A stretch of 64,000 nucleotides of DNA, from assembly GCF_000716535.1 (NCBI RefSeq), contig NZ_JNWV01000033.1, positions 62,001 to 126,000 on the forward strand. Direction: 5' to 3'. Made by a program: the position numbers and the translations under genes. Every line of letters begins with the position of its first letter. Within the stretch, counting starts at the first letter, position 1. Below, piece after piece: positions 33,374 to 41,118 of this stretch. This stretch comes from Streptomyces flaveolus (GTDB lineage Bacteria > Actinomycetota > Actinomycetes > Streptomycetales > Streptomycetaceae). The notes under the pieces are model-generated. The model did no database searches, had not been told where the DNA came from, and saw only the letters and a list, made by a program, of their open reading frames with translations.

Positions 33374-34042
33374 CTACTCAAGTGTCGCCCGGCGCCCGGT
33401 CAGGCGCCTGGCGTTTTCCAGGTGGCTGGTGAGCTGCTTCTGGATGCGCTCGGTCGCCTCGTCCAGCGCCTTGCGCGTACGCCGCCCGCTGCCGTCGCCC
33501 GCCGGGAACGGGTCGCCGAAGACGACGTCGACGCGGGAGCGCAGCGGGGGCAGCGCCTTTATCAACCGGCCGGGCCGCTCCGCGCTTCCCAGGACGGCCA
33601 CGGGGACGATCGGCGCCCCGCTGCGGACCGCGAAGTAGGCCAGCCCGGCGCGCAGCGAGGCGAAGTCCCCCTCGCCCCGGGTGCCCTCCGGGAAGATGCC
33701 CAGCACTCCCCCGGCCGCCAGCACGTCGAGGGCCTGGCCGATCGCGGTGCGGTCGGCGGCGGCCCGGTCGACCTTGAGCTGGCCGATGCCGGTCAGGAAG
33801 GGGTCCAGCGGACCGATGAAGGCTTCCTTCTTGATCAGGAAGTGCGTCGGCCGGGGTGCCACGCCCATGACCATCGGGCCGTCGATGTTGTGGGAGTGGT
33901 TCACCGCGAGGATCACCGGGCCGCCGGCCGGCACCTTCCAGGCGCCGAGCACACGCGGCCGCCACAGCCCGTACATCAGGCCGACGCCGATGCGCCGCCC
34001 GACCTCGGCGCCCCGCTCCGACGCGACCGGCGGACGGCTCAC
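33374..34042 (-). CDS. 1-acyl-sn-glycerol-3-phosphate acyltransferase (PlsC family)
   Basis: The 222-aa protein has the acyltransferase motifs NHSHNID (HX4D, residues 49-54) and FPEGTRGEGDF (motif III), with HFLIKKEAFIGPLDP between. It should acylate lysophosphatidate to phosphatidate or a related lipid. GTG at 34042 overlaps the cmk stop (GTGA), so it is coupled to cmk. The cmk-plsC-der order is common in actinobacteria. No transmembrane segment is obvious; it is probably membrane-associated. Confidence 0.92.
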   Translation of the reverse strand: MSRPPVASERGAEVGRRIGVGLMYGLWRPRVLGAWKVPAGGPVILAVNHSHNIDGPMVMGVAPRPTHFLIKKEAFIGPLDPFLTGIGQLKVDRAAADRTAIGQALDVLAAGGVLGIFPEGTRGEGDFASLRAGLAYFAVRSGAPIVPVAVLGSAERPGRLIKALPPLRSRVDVVFGDPFPAGDGSGRRTRKALDEATERIQKQLTSHLENARRLTGRRATLE

Positions 34043-34734
34043 TTCCCGGCCCGCTTCTCCTCGACCAGGGTGACGACGCACTCGATGACCTGGGCGAGGG
34101 TGAGCTCGGTGGTGTCCACCTCGACCGCGTCGTCGGCCTTGGCGAGCGGCGAGGTCTTGCGGCTGGAGTCGGCCGCGTCCCTCTTGATCAGGGCCTCGCG
34201 GGTGGCGTGGACGTCGGCGCCCTTCAGCTCGCCGCTGCGGCGCGCCGCACGGGCCTCCGGGGAGGCGGTGAGGAATATCTTCAGGTCGGCGTCCGGCAGG
34301 ACGGTCGTACCGATGTCCCGGCCCTCGACCACGATGCCGTTCTCCGCGCCGGCGGCCAGGGAGCGCTGCAGCTCGGTGATCCGGGCGCGCACCTCGGGCA
34401 CCGCGCTGACCGCGCTGACCTTGGAGGTGACCTCCTGGGTGCGGATCGGGCCGGCCACGTCGACGCCGTCGACCGTGATGGCCGGGGCGGCCGGGTCGGT
34501 GCCGGAGACGATCTCGGGCTTGCCGGCGACGGCGGCGATCGCGGTCGGGTCGTCCAGGTCGATGCCGTTGGTCACCATCCACCAGGTGATCGCCCGGTAC
34601 TGGGCACCGGTGTCCAGGTAGCTGAGGCCGAGCTGCGCGGCCACGGCCTTCGACGTGCTCGACTTGCCCGTGCCGGAGGGACCGTCGATCGCGACGATCA
34701 CGGGCTTGGCGGTCGGGGCGGCGCCGTTTTCCAC
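34039..34734 (-). CDS. cmk: cytidylate kinase
   Basis: The 231-aa protein has the P-loop GPSGTGKSS at about 19-27, the NMP-binding domain with CMP-contacting YRAIT and GRDIGTTVLPDA, and the lid with RRSGELKG and DAADSSRKTSPL. It phosphorylates CMP/dCMP with ATP. It lies in the aroH-tyrA-cmk-plsC-der run, separated from tyrA by 99 bp. Confidence 0.96.
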   Translation of the reverse strand: MENGAAPTAKPVIVAIDGPSGTGKSSTSKAVAAQLGLSYLDTGAQYRAITWWMVTNGIDLDDPTAIAAVAGKPEIVSGTDPAAPAITVDGVDVAGPIRTQEVTSKVSAVSAVPEVRARITELQRSLAAGAENGIVVEGRDIGTTVLPDADLKIFLTASPEARAARRSGELKGADVHATREALIKRDAADSSRKTSPLAKADDAVEVDTTELTLAQVIECVVTLVEEKRAGK

Positions 34735-34781
34735 GGGAGGGCACCTTCCTGGTGAAGGGTGGTGAGCGGGGTCCGGGGCGC

Positions 34782-34825
34782 GAGGGCGCCCCGCACAAGG
34801 TTACTGGCTCGCGGGAGGCGCCCTC
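34782..34825 (-). terminator. weak long-loop hairpin between tyrA and cmk
   Basis: Arms GAGGGCGCC and GGCGCCCTC are 26 nt apart after the tyrA stop. It may partly separate tyrA from cmk. Confidence 0.35.
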
Positions 34826-34833
34826 ACCGGGTG

Positions 34834-35919
34834 TTACTGGCGCAGCGCCCAGCCCCGCTCGCGCAGTGCTTCTTCCAGCACGGGCACCGCCTTCGGTTCG
34901 ACGCTGAGCTGGACCAGACCGGCCTGCTGCCCGGTCGCGTGCTCGATCCTGACGTCCTCGACGTTGACCCCGGCCCGGCCCGCGTCGGCGAAGATGCGGG
35001 CGAGCTGGCCGGGCTGGTCGTCGATGAGGACGGCGACGGTCTCGTACGCGCGCGGGGCGCTGCCGTGCTTGCCGGGTACCCGCACCTGGCCCGCGTTCCC
35101 GCGGCGCAGCACGTCCTCGATGCCGGCGGCGCCCTCGCCCCGCTTGGCCTCGTCGGAGGACTGCAGGGCGCGCAGCGCGCGGACCGTCCCGTCCAGGTCG
35201 GCGGCGACGTCGGAGAGCAGGTCGGCGACCGGTCCCGGGTTCGCGGACAGGATGTCGATCCACATGCCCGGGTCGGAGGCGGCGATCCGGGTCACGTCCC
35301 GGATGCCCTGTCCGCACAGCCGTACGGCGGCCTCCTCGGCGTGCTCCAGGCGCGCGGCGACCATGTTGGACACCAGGTGGGGCATGTGGGAGACGAGGGC
35401 GACGGCGCGGTCGTGGGCGTCGGCGTCCATGACGACCGGCACGGCCCGGCAGTGCGAGACCAGCTCCAGGGCGAGGTTGAGCACCTCGGTGTCGGTGTCC
35501 CGGGTCGGGGTGAGCACCCAGGGGCGGCCCTCGAAGAGGTCGCCGGTGGCGGCCAGCGGGCCGGACTTCTCCCGGCCGGACATGGGGTGCGTGCCGATGT
35601 ACGCGGTGAGGTCCAGGCCGAGCGCCTCCAGCTCGCGGCGGGGGCCGCCCTTGACGCTGGCGACGTCCACGTAACCGCGGGCCACGCCCCGGCGCATGGC
35701 GTCGGCGAGGACCCGGGCCACGTGGGCGGGCGGGGCGGCCACGATCGCCAGGTCGACCGGGCCGTCGGGGGCCTGGTCGGTGCCGGCGCCCAGCGCGGCG
35801 GCCGTGCGGGCCTGCTCGGGGTCGTGGTCGGCGAGGTGGACGGTGACGCCGCGCTGGGTGAGGGCCAGGGCGGCGGAGGTGCCGATGAGGCCGGTTCCGA
35901 TGACGAGTGCGGTTCTCAC
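34834..35919 (-). CDS. tyrA: prephenate dehydrogenase
   Basis: The 361-aa protein has an N-terminal Rossmann site VIGTGLIGTSAALAL, catalytic-site features GTHPMSGRE and HDRAVALVSHMPHLVSN, a helical dimer domain and a C-terminal ACT-like domain (about 285-361) for feedback control. It makes 4-hydroxyphenylpyruvate for tyrosine. GTG at 35919 overlaps the aroH stop (GTGA), placing it directly after the chorismate mutase that supplies prephenate. Confidence 0.95.
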   Translation of the reverse strand: MRTALVIGTGLIGTSAALALTQRGVTVHLADHDPEQARTAAALGAGTDQAPDGPVDLAIVAAPPAHVARVLADAMRRGVARGYVDVASVKGGPRRELEALGLDLTAYIGTHPMSGREKSGPLAATGDLFEGRPWVLTPTRDTDTEVLNLALELVSHCRAVPVVMDADAHDRAVALVSHMPHLVSNMVAARLEHAEEAAVRLCGQGIRDVTRIAASDPGMWIDILSANPGPVADLLSDVAADLDGTVRALRALQSSDEAKRGEGAAGIEDVLRRGNAGQVRVPGKHGSAPRAYETVAVLIDDQPGQLARIFADAGRAGVNVEDVRIEHATGQQAGLVQLSVEPKAVPVLEEALRERGWALRQ

Positions 35920-36278
35920 TGGGCGATGTCCTTGCGCAGGGCCGCGGCGGCGCCGAGGTAGACGTGGGTGATGTCGGCGCGGGGCTTGTCCGACTCGACG
36001 TGCGCGAGGACGCGCACGACGCGGGGCATGGCGCCCTCGACGTCCAGTTCCTGGGCGCAGATGAGGGGGACGTCCACGATGCCGAGCTTGCGGGCGGCGG
36101 CGGCCGGGAAGTCGCTGTGCAGGTCGGGGGTGGCCGTGAACCAGATGCTGATCAGGTCGTCGGCGGTCAGCCCGTTCCGCTCCAGGACGGCGGTGAGCAG
36201 GGCCCCGACCCGCTCCCCCATGTGACCGGCCTCGTCCCGCTCCAGTTGGACGGCCCCCCGGACCGCTCGTACCGCCAC
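35916..36278 (-). CDS. aroH: chorismate mutase, AroH type
   Basis: The 120-aa protein starts MAVRAVRGAVQLERDEAGHM and has the AroH signatures VLERNGLTADDLISIWFTAT and PRVVRVLAHVESD. AroH forms a trimer that converts chorismate to prephenate. GTG at 36278 is chosen because GGAG lies 7 nt before it; an ATG at 36299 would add seven residues. It is the first gene of the aroH-tyrA pair. The 150-bp divergent gap to the Rieske gene holds both promoters. Confidence 0.93.
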   Translation of the reverse strand: MAVRAVRGAVQLERDEAGHMGERVGALLTAVLERNGLTADDLISIWFTATPDLHSDFPAAAARKLGIVDVPLICAQELDVEGAMPRVVRVLAHVESDKPRADITHVYLGAAAALRKDIAQ

Positions 36279-36428
36279 GGCGCTGCTCCTCGCTGACATG
36301 CGTGTTCCGTTCTTGGTCCGTCCAGCGTAGTCAGCCCGCGCGGGACGGGCGCGGGCCGCTCGCTCGCTGAGACGATGCGAACGTCCCGGTATCCACCGAT
36401 ACGCATATCTTCTGTACGGAGGTCTGAC

Positions 36429-36875
36429 ATGCCCCAGCCAGCGACACGGCGGACAGTTCTCGCCACGGGCGCCGGTGCACTCGCCCTGGGATGTGTGGGG
36501 TGCGGTGCCAAGGACGGCGGTGAGGCGACGTCGGCGGCGACGGAGTCGGCGTCCGCGTCCCCGGCCGCGAAGGAGGCGGCCGACAACGGGAAGGCGCTGG
36601 CGAAGACGAGCGACATCCCGGAGGGCGGCGGCAAGGTGTTCAAGAAGGAGAAGGTGGTGGTCACCCAGCCGAAGAAGGGTGACTTCAAGGCCTTCTCGGC
36701 GATCTGCACGCACCAGGGCTGCGTGGTGGACCGGGTGGCGGACGGCACCATCGACTGTCCGTGTCACGGCAGCAGGTTCCGCGTCACCGACGGCTCGGTG
36801 GCGCACGGCCCGGCGGTCAGGCCGCTGCCCCAGCGGTCGATCACGGTGGACGGAAAGTCGATCCGCCTGACCTGA
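36429..36875 (+). CDS. secreted Rieske [2Fe-2S] protein
   Basis: The 148-aa protein starts MPQPATRRTVLATGAGALAL with a twin-arginine-like signal and a Cys-containing GCVGC that could be a lipobox. After a low-complexity Ala/Ser linker, the Rieske domain carries CTHQGC (93-98) and CPCHGS (110-115), which supply two Cys and two His to the cluster. It is an electron carrier outside the membrane, with no partner oxidase or reductase gene next to it. GGAGGT precedes the ATG. Export by Tat before cluster loading would suit a cofactor protein. Confidence 0.92.
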   Translation: MPQPATRRTVLATGAGALALGCVGCGAKDGGEATSAATESASASPAAKEAADNGKALAKTSDIPEGGGKVFKKEKVVVTQPKKGDFKAFSAICTHQGCVVDRVADGTIDCPCHGSRFRVTDGSVAHGPAVRPLPQRSITVDGKSIRLT

Positions 36876-36897
36876 GGGTGCCGCGTACGCTCCGGGG

Positions 36898-37641
36898 ATG
36901 CAGCCGCACGACCTCGTACGCGACCACACGATCTACGCCTGTGTCATGGGCTCCCGCGCCTTCGGTCTGGCCACGGACGCCAGCGACACCGACCGGCGCG
37001 GGGTGTTCCTCGCCCCGACCCCTCTGTTCTGGCGGTTCGAGAAGCCGCCGACGCATGTGGAGGGGCCGGGCGAGGAGCGGTTCTCCTGGGAGCTGGAACG
37101 CTTCTGCGAGCTGGCGCTGCGCGGCAACCCGAACATCCTGGAGTGCCTGCACTCCCCGCTGGTGGAGCACGTGGACGACACCGGCCGCGAGCTGCTGTCC
37201 CTGCGCGGCGCCTTCCTGTCCCGGCAGGCGTACGACACCTTCACGCGGTACGCCCTCGGCCAGCGCCGGAAGCTCGACGCCGACATCCGCACGACGGGCG
37301 CCCCGCGCTGGAAGCACGCGATGCACCTGCTGCGCCTGCTGACGAGCGCCCGGGACCTGCTGCGCACCGGCGAGCTGCGGATCGACGTCGGTGAGCAGCG
37401 CGGGCACCTGCTGGCGGTGAAGCACGGCGAGGTGCCGTGGGCGCGGGTGGAGGCGTGGATGGTCCGGCTGGCGGCCGAGGCCGAGGAGGCCCTGCGGGAC
37501 AGCCCGCTGCCGCCGGGGCCGGACCACGCGCGCGTGGCCGCGTTCCTGTACCGGGTGCGCCGGGCCTCAGCCCTCCAGGCGGAGCCGGACCACGAGGTCC
37601 TCCAGGGCGTCGTGGGCACCGGCGGCGTCGGGCAGGGCTGA
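36898..37641 (+). CDS. RlaP-like nucleotidyltransferase (Pol beta fold), copy 1
   Basis: The 247-aa protein has the Pol-beta nucleotidyltransferase signature: GSRAFG (18-23) then DTD at 30-32 in ATDASDTDRRGVFLAP, as in the RlaP/YcgL family (RNA-repair-associated). Downstream conserved parts include NPNILECLHSPLV and KHAMHLLRLLTSARDLL. It is presumed to transfer a nucleotide to RNA or another acceptor; the real target is not known. Its last 75 bp overlap the convergent second copy. It starts 22 bp after the Rieske stop. Confidence 0.82.
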   Translation: MQPHDLVRDHTIYACVMGSRAFGLATDASDTDRRGVFLAPTPLFWRFEKPPTHVEGPGEERFSWELERFCELALRGNPNILECLHSPLVEHVDDTGRELLSLRGAFLSRQAYDTFTRYALGQRRKLDADIRTTGAPRWKHAMHLLRLLTSARDLLRTGELRIDVGEQRGHLLAVKHGEVPWARVEAWMVRLAAEAEEALRDSPLPPGPDHARVAAFLYRVRRASALQAEPDHEVLQGVVGTGGVGQG

Positions 37642-38316
37642 GCCGGCCTGCGCGTCGTCCAGCACGGTGTGCAGCCGCTCCACGTCGGCCTCCACGCGCG
37701 CGTGGTCGACGTCGGCCTTGCCGTGTTCCCGGTCCCGCTTGGCGGCGATCAGCTCGGGCAGGTAGCCGGGAGCGCCGACCTCGTCCAGCAGCGTGGGCAG
37801 ATGGGCCTGGACCTCGCCGCTGCGCATCAGGTGGATGCCGGTGAGCAGCACGCGGAAGGTGTAGAGCAGCGGCTTGAGTTCGCCGGTCTTCTCGAACAGC
37901 CGCCACTGGGTCACCGCGAACCCCCGGTAGTGGTGGGCGTGGTGGCTGGTGAGGACGCCGGGGGCCAGGGCGGCCAGCTCCCGGTGTGCCGCGGAGGTGT
38001 GCACGACCAGGGGCGAGAGCAGCTGCTCCAGCACATAGCCGTTGCGACGGAGCATCAGCCGTACGAACTTGCGCAGGTCGTGGGTGACGAGGTCCAGCTC
38101 GACGCCGTACCGGACCCAGGTCCGTGAGCGGGTCTCCTCCGGCTCTCGCAGTCCGACGAGGTCGGCGGCGGGGAGCAGGTGGACGCCGCGCAGGTCCACG
38201 TCGGAGTCCTGCGAGGGGAAGCCGTACAGGTGGGCTCCCGAGACGGTGGCGAACAGCAGCGGGTCGGGCTGTTCCGCGACCACCGGGGCCAGGTCTATGT
38301 CGAGGTCGTCGATCAT
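37567..38316 (-). CDS. RlaP-like nucleotidyltransferase (Pol beta fold), copy 2
   Basis: The 249-aa protein shares the RlaP layout: SGAHLYGF then DSDVDLRGVHLLPA (Asp39, Asp41), a third Asp in GVELDLVTHD (Asp75), and RNGYVLEQLLSPLV matching NPNILECLHSPLV of copy 1. The two are diverged paralogues. ATG at 38316 lies 4 bp after the stop of the ADP-ribosylglycohydrolase gene, so they are probably co-translated. It ends inside copy 1 on the other strand, making antisense contact of the mRNAs likely. The function, by family, is nucleotide transfer in RNA repair or modification. Confidence 0.82.
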   Translation of the reverse strand: MIDDLDIDLAPVVAEQPDPLLFATVSGAHLYGFPSQDSDVDLRGVHLLPAADLVGLREPEETRSRTWVRYGVELDLVTHDLRKFVRLMLRRNGYVLEQLLSPLVVHTSAAHRELAALAPGVLTSHHAHHYRGFAVTQWRLFEKTGELKPLLYTFRVLLTGIHLMRSGEVQAHLPTLLDEVGAPGYLPELIAAKRDREHGKADVDHARVEADVERLHTVLDDAQAGSALPDAAGAHDALEDLVVRLRLEG

Positions 38317-38320
38317 GGAC

Positions 38321-39328
38321 CTAAGCGTCCCAGAGCGCTCCCAGGGCCAACAGGTCGCCTCGGTACTCGATCCGCTCCGCCCAGTCGGCGGGCCAGGCAT
38401 CAGCGCCCAGCCAGGCGCCCGCGAAGGCGCCGGTGAGGCAGGCGATGGAGTCGGAGTCGCCGGCGGTGCAGGCGGCCCGGCGCAGGGCGGTGACGGGCTC
38501 GTCGGGGAAGAGCAGGAAGCACAGCAGCCCGGTCGCGAGGGCCTCCTCGGCGATCCAGCCCTCGCCGGTGGCGAGGCAGGGGTCGGTCTCCGGGGAGACG
38601 GTCCGCGCGGCCTCCTGGAGCCGGCCGAGGATCTCCAGGCACTCGTCCCAGCCGCGCGCGATGAAGTGCTCGGGGCCGGGGTCCTGCGAGCGGGTCCACA
38701 GGTCGCCGAGCCAGGTGTGGTCGTAGCGGGTGCGGTTCTGGAGGGCGTAGGAGCGCAGGTGCCCGACCAGTCCGGCCGGGTCGGTGCCCTGGGCGAGCAG
38801 GTGGACGGCGTGGGCGGTGAGGTCGGAGGCGGCCAGCGCGGTGGGGTGGCCGTGGGTGAGCGCGGCCTGCAACTGGGCGGCGCCGGACCGCTGTTCGCCG
38901 CTCAGGCCGGGGGCGAGCCCGATCGGGGCGACCCGCATGTTGGCGCCGCAGCCCTTGGAGTCGATCCGGCTGGCGTCCTGCCAGGCCCGGCCCTCCGCCT
39001 TGAGCAGCTCGCAGGCCCGCAGACAGGTGGTGCCGGGGGCGCGGTTGTTCTCGGGCGACTCGTACCAGTCCACGAACTCCTCGCGCAGGGGCCGCTCCAG
39101 CCGCTTGGGGGCGAGGAATCCGCGCTCCATGGCCGTGCGCAGGGCTCGCCCGAGGGCGAGGGTCATCTGGGTGTCGTCGGAGACGAAGGCCCGCTTCGGC
39201 AGCTCCATCTCCCGCCAGGGCCCGCACTTGGCGAGGATCGACGGCACGTCGTTGAATTCGGTCGGGAAGCCGAGGGCGTCCCCGAGGGCGAGGCCGAGAA
39301 GCGCTCCGGTCGCCGGCTGCTTGGGCAT
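38321..39328 (-). CDS. ADP-ribosylglycohydrolase family protein
   Basis: The 335-aa protein has the ARH/DraG fold signatures: GALLGLALGDALGFPTEF at the N-terminus, SDDTQMTLALGRAL (51-63) and AGDSDSIACLTGAFAGAWLG near the C-terminus, which together supply the two-Mg2+ site. It should remove ADP-ribose from protein, nucleic acid or a small molecule. I choose ATG at 39328 (MPKQPATG) because AAAGGGGG sits 9 nt before it; an ATG at 39337 is in frame but directly next to that run. A long inverted repeat covers this region and can hide the ribosome binding site. The RlaP copy 2 gene follows 4 bp later. Confidence 0.9.
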   Translation of the reverse strand: MPKQPATGALLGLALGDALGFPTEFNDVPSILAKCGPWREMELPKRAFVSDDTQMTLALGRALRTAMERGFLAPKRLERPLREEFVDWYESPENNRAPGTTCLRACELLKAEGRAWQDASRIDSKGCGANMRVAPIGLAPGLSGEQRSGAAQLQAALTHGHPTALAASDLTAHAVHLLAQGTDPAGLVGHLRSYALQNRTRYDHTWLGDLWTRSQDPGPEHFIARGWDECLEILGRLQEAARTVSPETDPCLATGEGWIAEEALATGLLCFLLFPDEPVTALRRAACTAGDSDSIACLTGAFAGAWLGADAWPADWAERIEYRGDLLALGALWDA

Positions 39329-39333
39329 ATACG

Positions 39334-39374
39334 CCATCCCCCTTTATCGTCACCATGACAATAAAGGGGGATGG
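39334..39374. promoter_or_regulatory. 41-bp inverted repeat over the ADP-ribosylglycohydrolase translation start
   Basis: Perfect 14-bp arms CCATCCCCCTTTAT (39334-39347) and ATAAAGGGGGATGG (39361-39374) enclose an inner repeat GTCA-CCA-TGAC. In the minus-strand mRNA the downstream arm, AAAGGGGGATGG, contains the likely Shine-Dalgarno run, so the hairpin would block translation initiation. It could also be a DNA operator, or end the rluB transcript, whose stop is 19 bp away. There is no T-run for a classic terminator. Confidence 0.65.
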
Positions 39375-39392
39375 TGAGCACGGCAAGGCGCT

Positions 39393-40454
39393 TTAGAGGT
39401 CGACTTCCTTCATCAGCATGCCGACCTCGGTGTTCGACAGGCGGCGCAGCCAGCCCGACTTCTGGTCGCCCAGGGTGATCGGGCCGAAGGCGGTGCGCAC
39501 CAGCTTGTCGACCGGGAAGCCCGCCTCCGCCAGCATGCGGCGCACGATGTGCTTGCGGCCCTCGTGCAGGGTCACCTCGACCAGGTAGTTCTTGCCGGTC
39601 TGCTCGACCACCCGGAAGTGGTCCGCGCGCGCGTAGCCGTCCTCGAGCTGGATGCCGTCCTTCAGGCGCTTGCCCAGGTCGCGCGGGATCGGGCCGACGA
39701 TGTGCGCGAGGTAGGTCTTCTTAACGCCGTACTTGGGGTGGGTGAGGCGGTGGGCCAGCTCGCCGTGGTTGGTGAGCAGGATGACGCCCTCGGTCTCGGT
39801 GTCCAGCCGGCCGACGTGGAAGAGCCGCGTCTCGCGGTTGGTGACGTAGTCACCGAGGCACTGCCGGCCCTCCGGGTCCTCCATCGTGGAGACCACGCCC
39901 GCGGGCTTGTTCAGCGAGAAGAACTGGTACGACTGGGTCGCGACCGTCAGGCCGTCGACCTTGACCTCGTCCCGCTCGGGGTCGACCCGCTTGCCCTGCT
40001 CGGTGACGATCTCGCCGTTCACCTCGACCCGGGCCTGGTCGATCAGCTCCTCGCAGGCCCGCCGGGAGCCGTAGCCCGCGCGCGCGAGGACCTTCTGCAG
40101 CCGCTCGCCCTCCTGCTCGGCGCCCGGGAAGGTCTTGGGCAGCTTGATGTCCTTCTTGCCCGCGTACCGCTCCCGGTTGCGCTCCTCGACCCGCGTCTCG
40201 TACTCGCGCGAGCGCGCCGGGGCCGTACGGCCGCCCTGCCGGGGCTGCTTCGGGCCGCCCTTGGTTCCTCCTCGCGCGGCACCGCCGCGCCCGGCCTTGG
40301 GACCGTCCTTGGTGGCCCCAGGGCCCACGTCGTAGCGGCGCTCCTCGGGGCGGGGCTTGCGGGGCCGTCCCTGCCCCTGCTTCTGGTCCCTGTCGTTGCC
40401 GGCACCGCGGTAGTTACCGCGCCCGCCGCTCTTGCCGCTGCCGCTGCTTCGCAT
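39393..40454 (-). CDS. rluB: pseudouridine synthase, RluB/RsuA family
   Basis: The 353-aa protein has a long N-terminal disordered Gly/Arg/Lys-rich region (about 1-115), an S4 RNA-binding domain (ERLQKVLARAGYGSRRACEE) and a catalytic domain with GRLDTETEGVILLTNHG, where the Asp attacks uridine, plus the conserved SLNKPAGVVST. It modifies rRNA. It is the last gene of the parA-RHH-scpA-scpB-rluB run (13 bp after scpB). The extension is characteristic of actinobacteria. Confidence 0.94.
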   Translation of the reverse strand: MRSSGSGKSGGRGNYRGAGNDRDQKQGQGRPRKPRPEERRYDVGPGATKDGPKAGRGGAARGGTKGGPKQPRQGGRTAPARSREYETRVEERNRERYAGKKDIKLPKTFPGAEQEGERLQKVLARAGYGSRRACEELIDQARVEVNGEIVTEQGKRVDPERDEVKVDGLTVATQSYQFFSLNKPAGVVSTMEDPEGRQCLGDYVTNRETRLFHVGRLDTETEGVILLTNHGELAHRLTHPKYGVKKTYLAHIVGPIPRDLGKRLKDGIQLEDGYARADHFRVVEQTGKNYLVEVTLHEGRKHIVRRMLAEAGFPVDKLVRTAFGPITLGDQKSGWLRRLSNTEVGMLMKEVDL

Positions 40455-40467
40455 CAAGGTTTCCGTC

Positions 40468-41118
40468 TTAGTCGTCTGCGTCCTGACCGCCGGGCGCGTC
40501 GGGCGCGTCCGGGTCGAACGACGGGACTCCCTCCTGGGTCTCGGCCTCGATCGCCTCCGCCTCCGGGAGGAAGGGCGCGAGCTCCGGAAGCTCGTCCAGG
40601 CCACGCAGGCCCATCCGCTCCAGGAAGTAGTTCGTCGTCCTGTACAGGATCGCACCTGTTTCGGGTTCCGTGCCCGCCTCCTCGACCAGACCGCGTTGGA
40701 GGAGGGTGCGCATCACGCCGTCGCAGTTGACTCCGCGTACGGCGGAGACCCGGCTGCGGCTGACCGGCTGGCGGTAGGCGACGACCGCCAGGGTCTCCAG
40801 CGCGGCCTGGGTGAGGCGGGCGGTCTGGCCGTCCAGGACCAGCCGTTCGACGGCGGGCGCGTAGGCGGCGCGGGTGTAGAAGCGCCAGCCGCCCGCGACG
40901 AACCGCAGCTCGAAGCCGCGGCCCTGCACGGTGTACTCGTCGGCCAGCTCGCGCAGGGCGTCCGCGACCTGCCGCCTGGGCCGCTCCAGGATCTTCGCCA
41001 GATGCTCCTCGGTCGCGGGCTCGTCCACGACCATGAGCATCGCCTCCAGGGCGGGCTTGAGGTCGAGGTCGGCGACGGCCGGCGGCCCGGCCGGGACCTC
41101 GGCGGTCTGCTCACTCAC
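40468..41118 (-). CDS. scpB: segregation and condensation protein ScpB
   Basis: The 216-aa protein has two winged-helix domains: ALEAMLMVVDEPATEEHLAK at the N-terminus, then RLTQAALETLAVVAYRQPVSRSRV and LVEEAGTEPETGAILYRTT. ScpB dimers bind ScpA in the SMC complex that compacts and segregates the chromosome. The C-terminus is acidic. GTG at 41118 overlaps the scpA stop (GTGA). Confidence 0.95.
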   Translation of the reverse strand: MSEQTAEVPAGPPAVADLDLKPALEAMLMVVDEPATEEHLAKILERPRRQVADALRELADEYTVQGRGFELRFVAGGWRFYTRAAYAPAVERLVLDGQTARLTQAALETLAVVAYRQPVSRSRVSAVRGVNCDGVMRTLLQRGLVEEAGTEPETGAILYRTTNYFLERMGLRGLDELPELAPFLPEAEAIEAETQEGVPSFDPDAPDAPGGQDADD

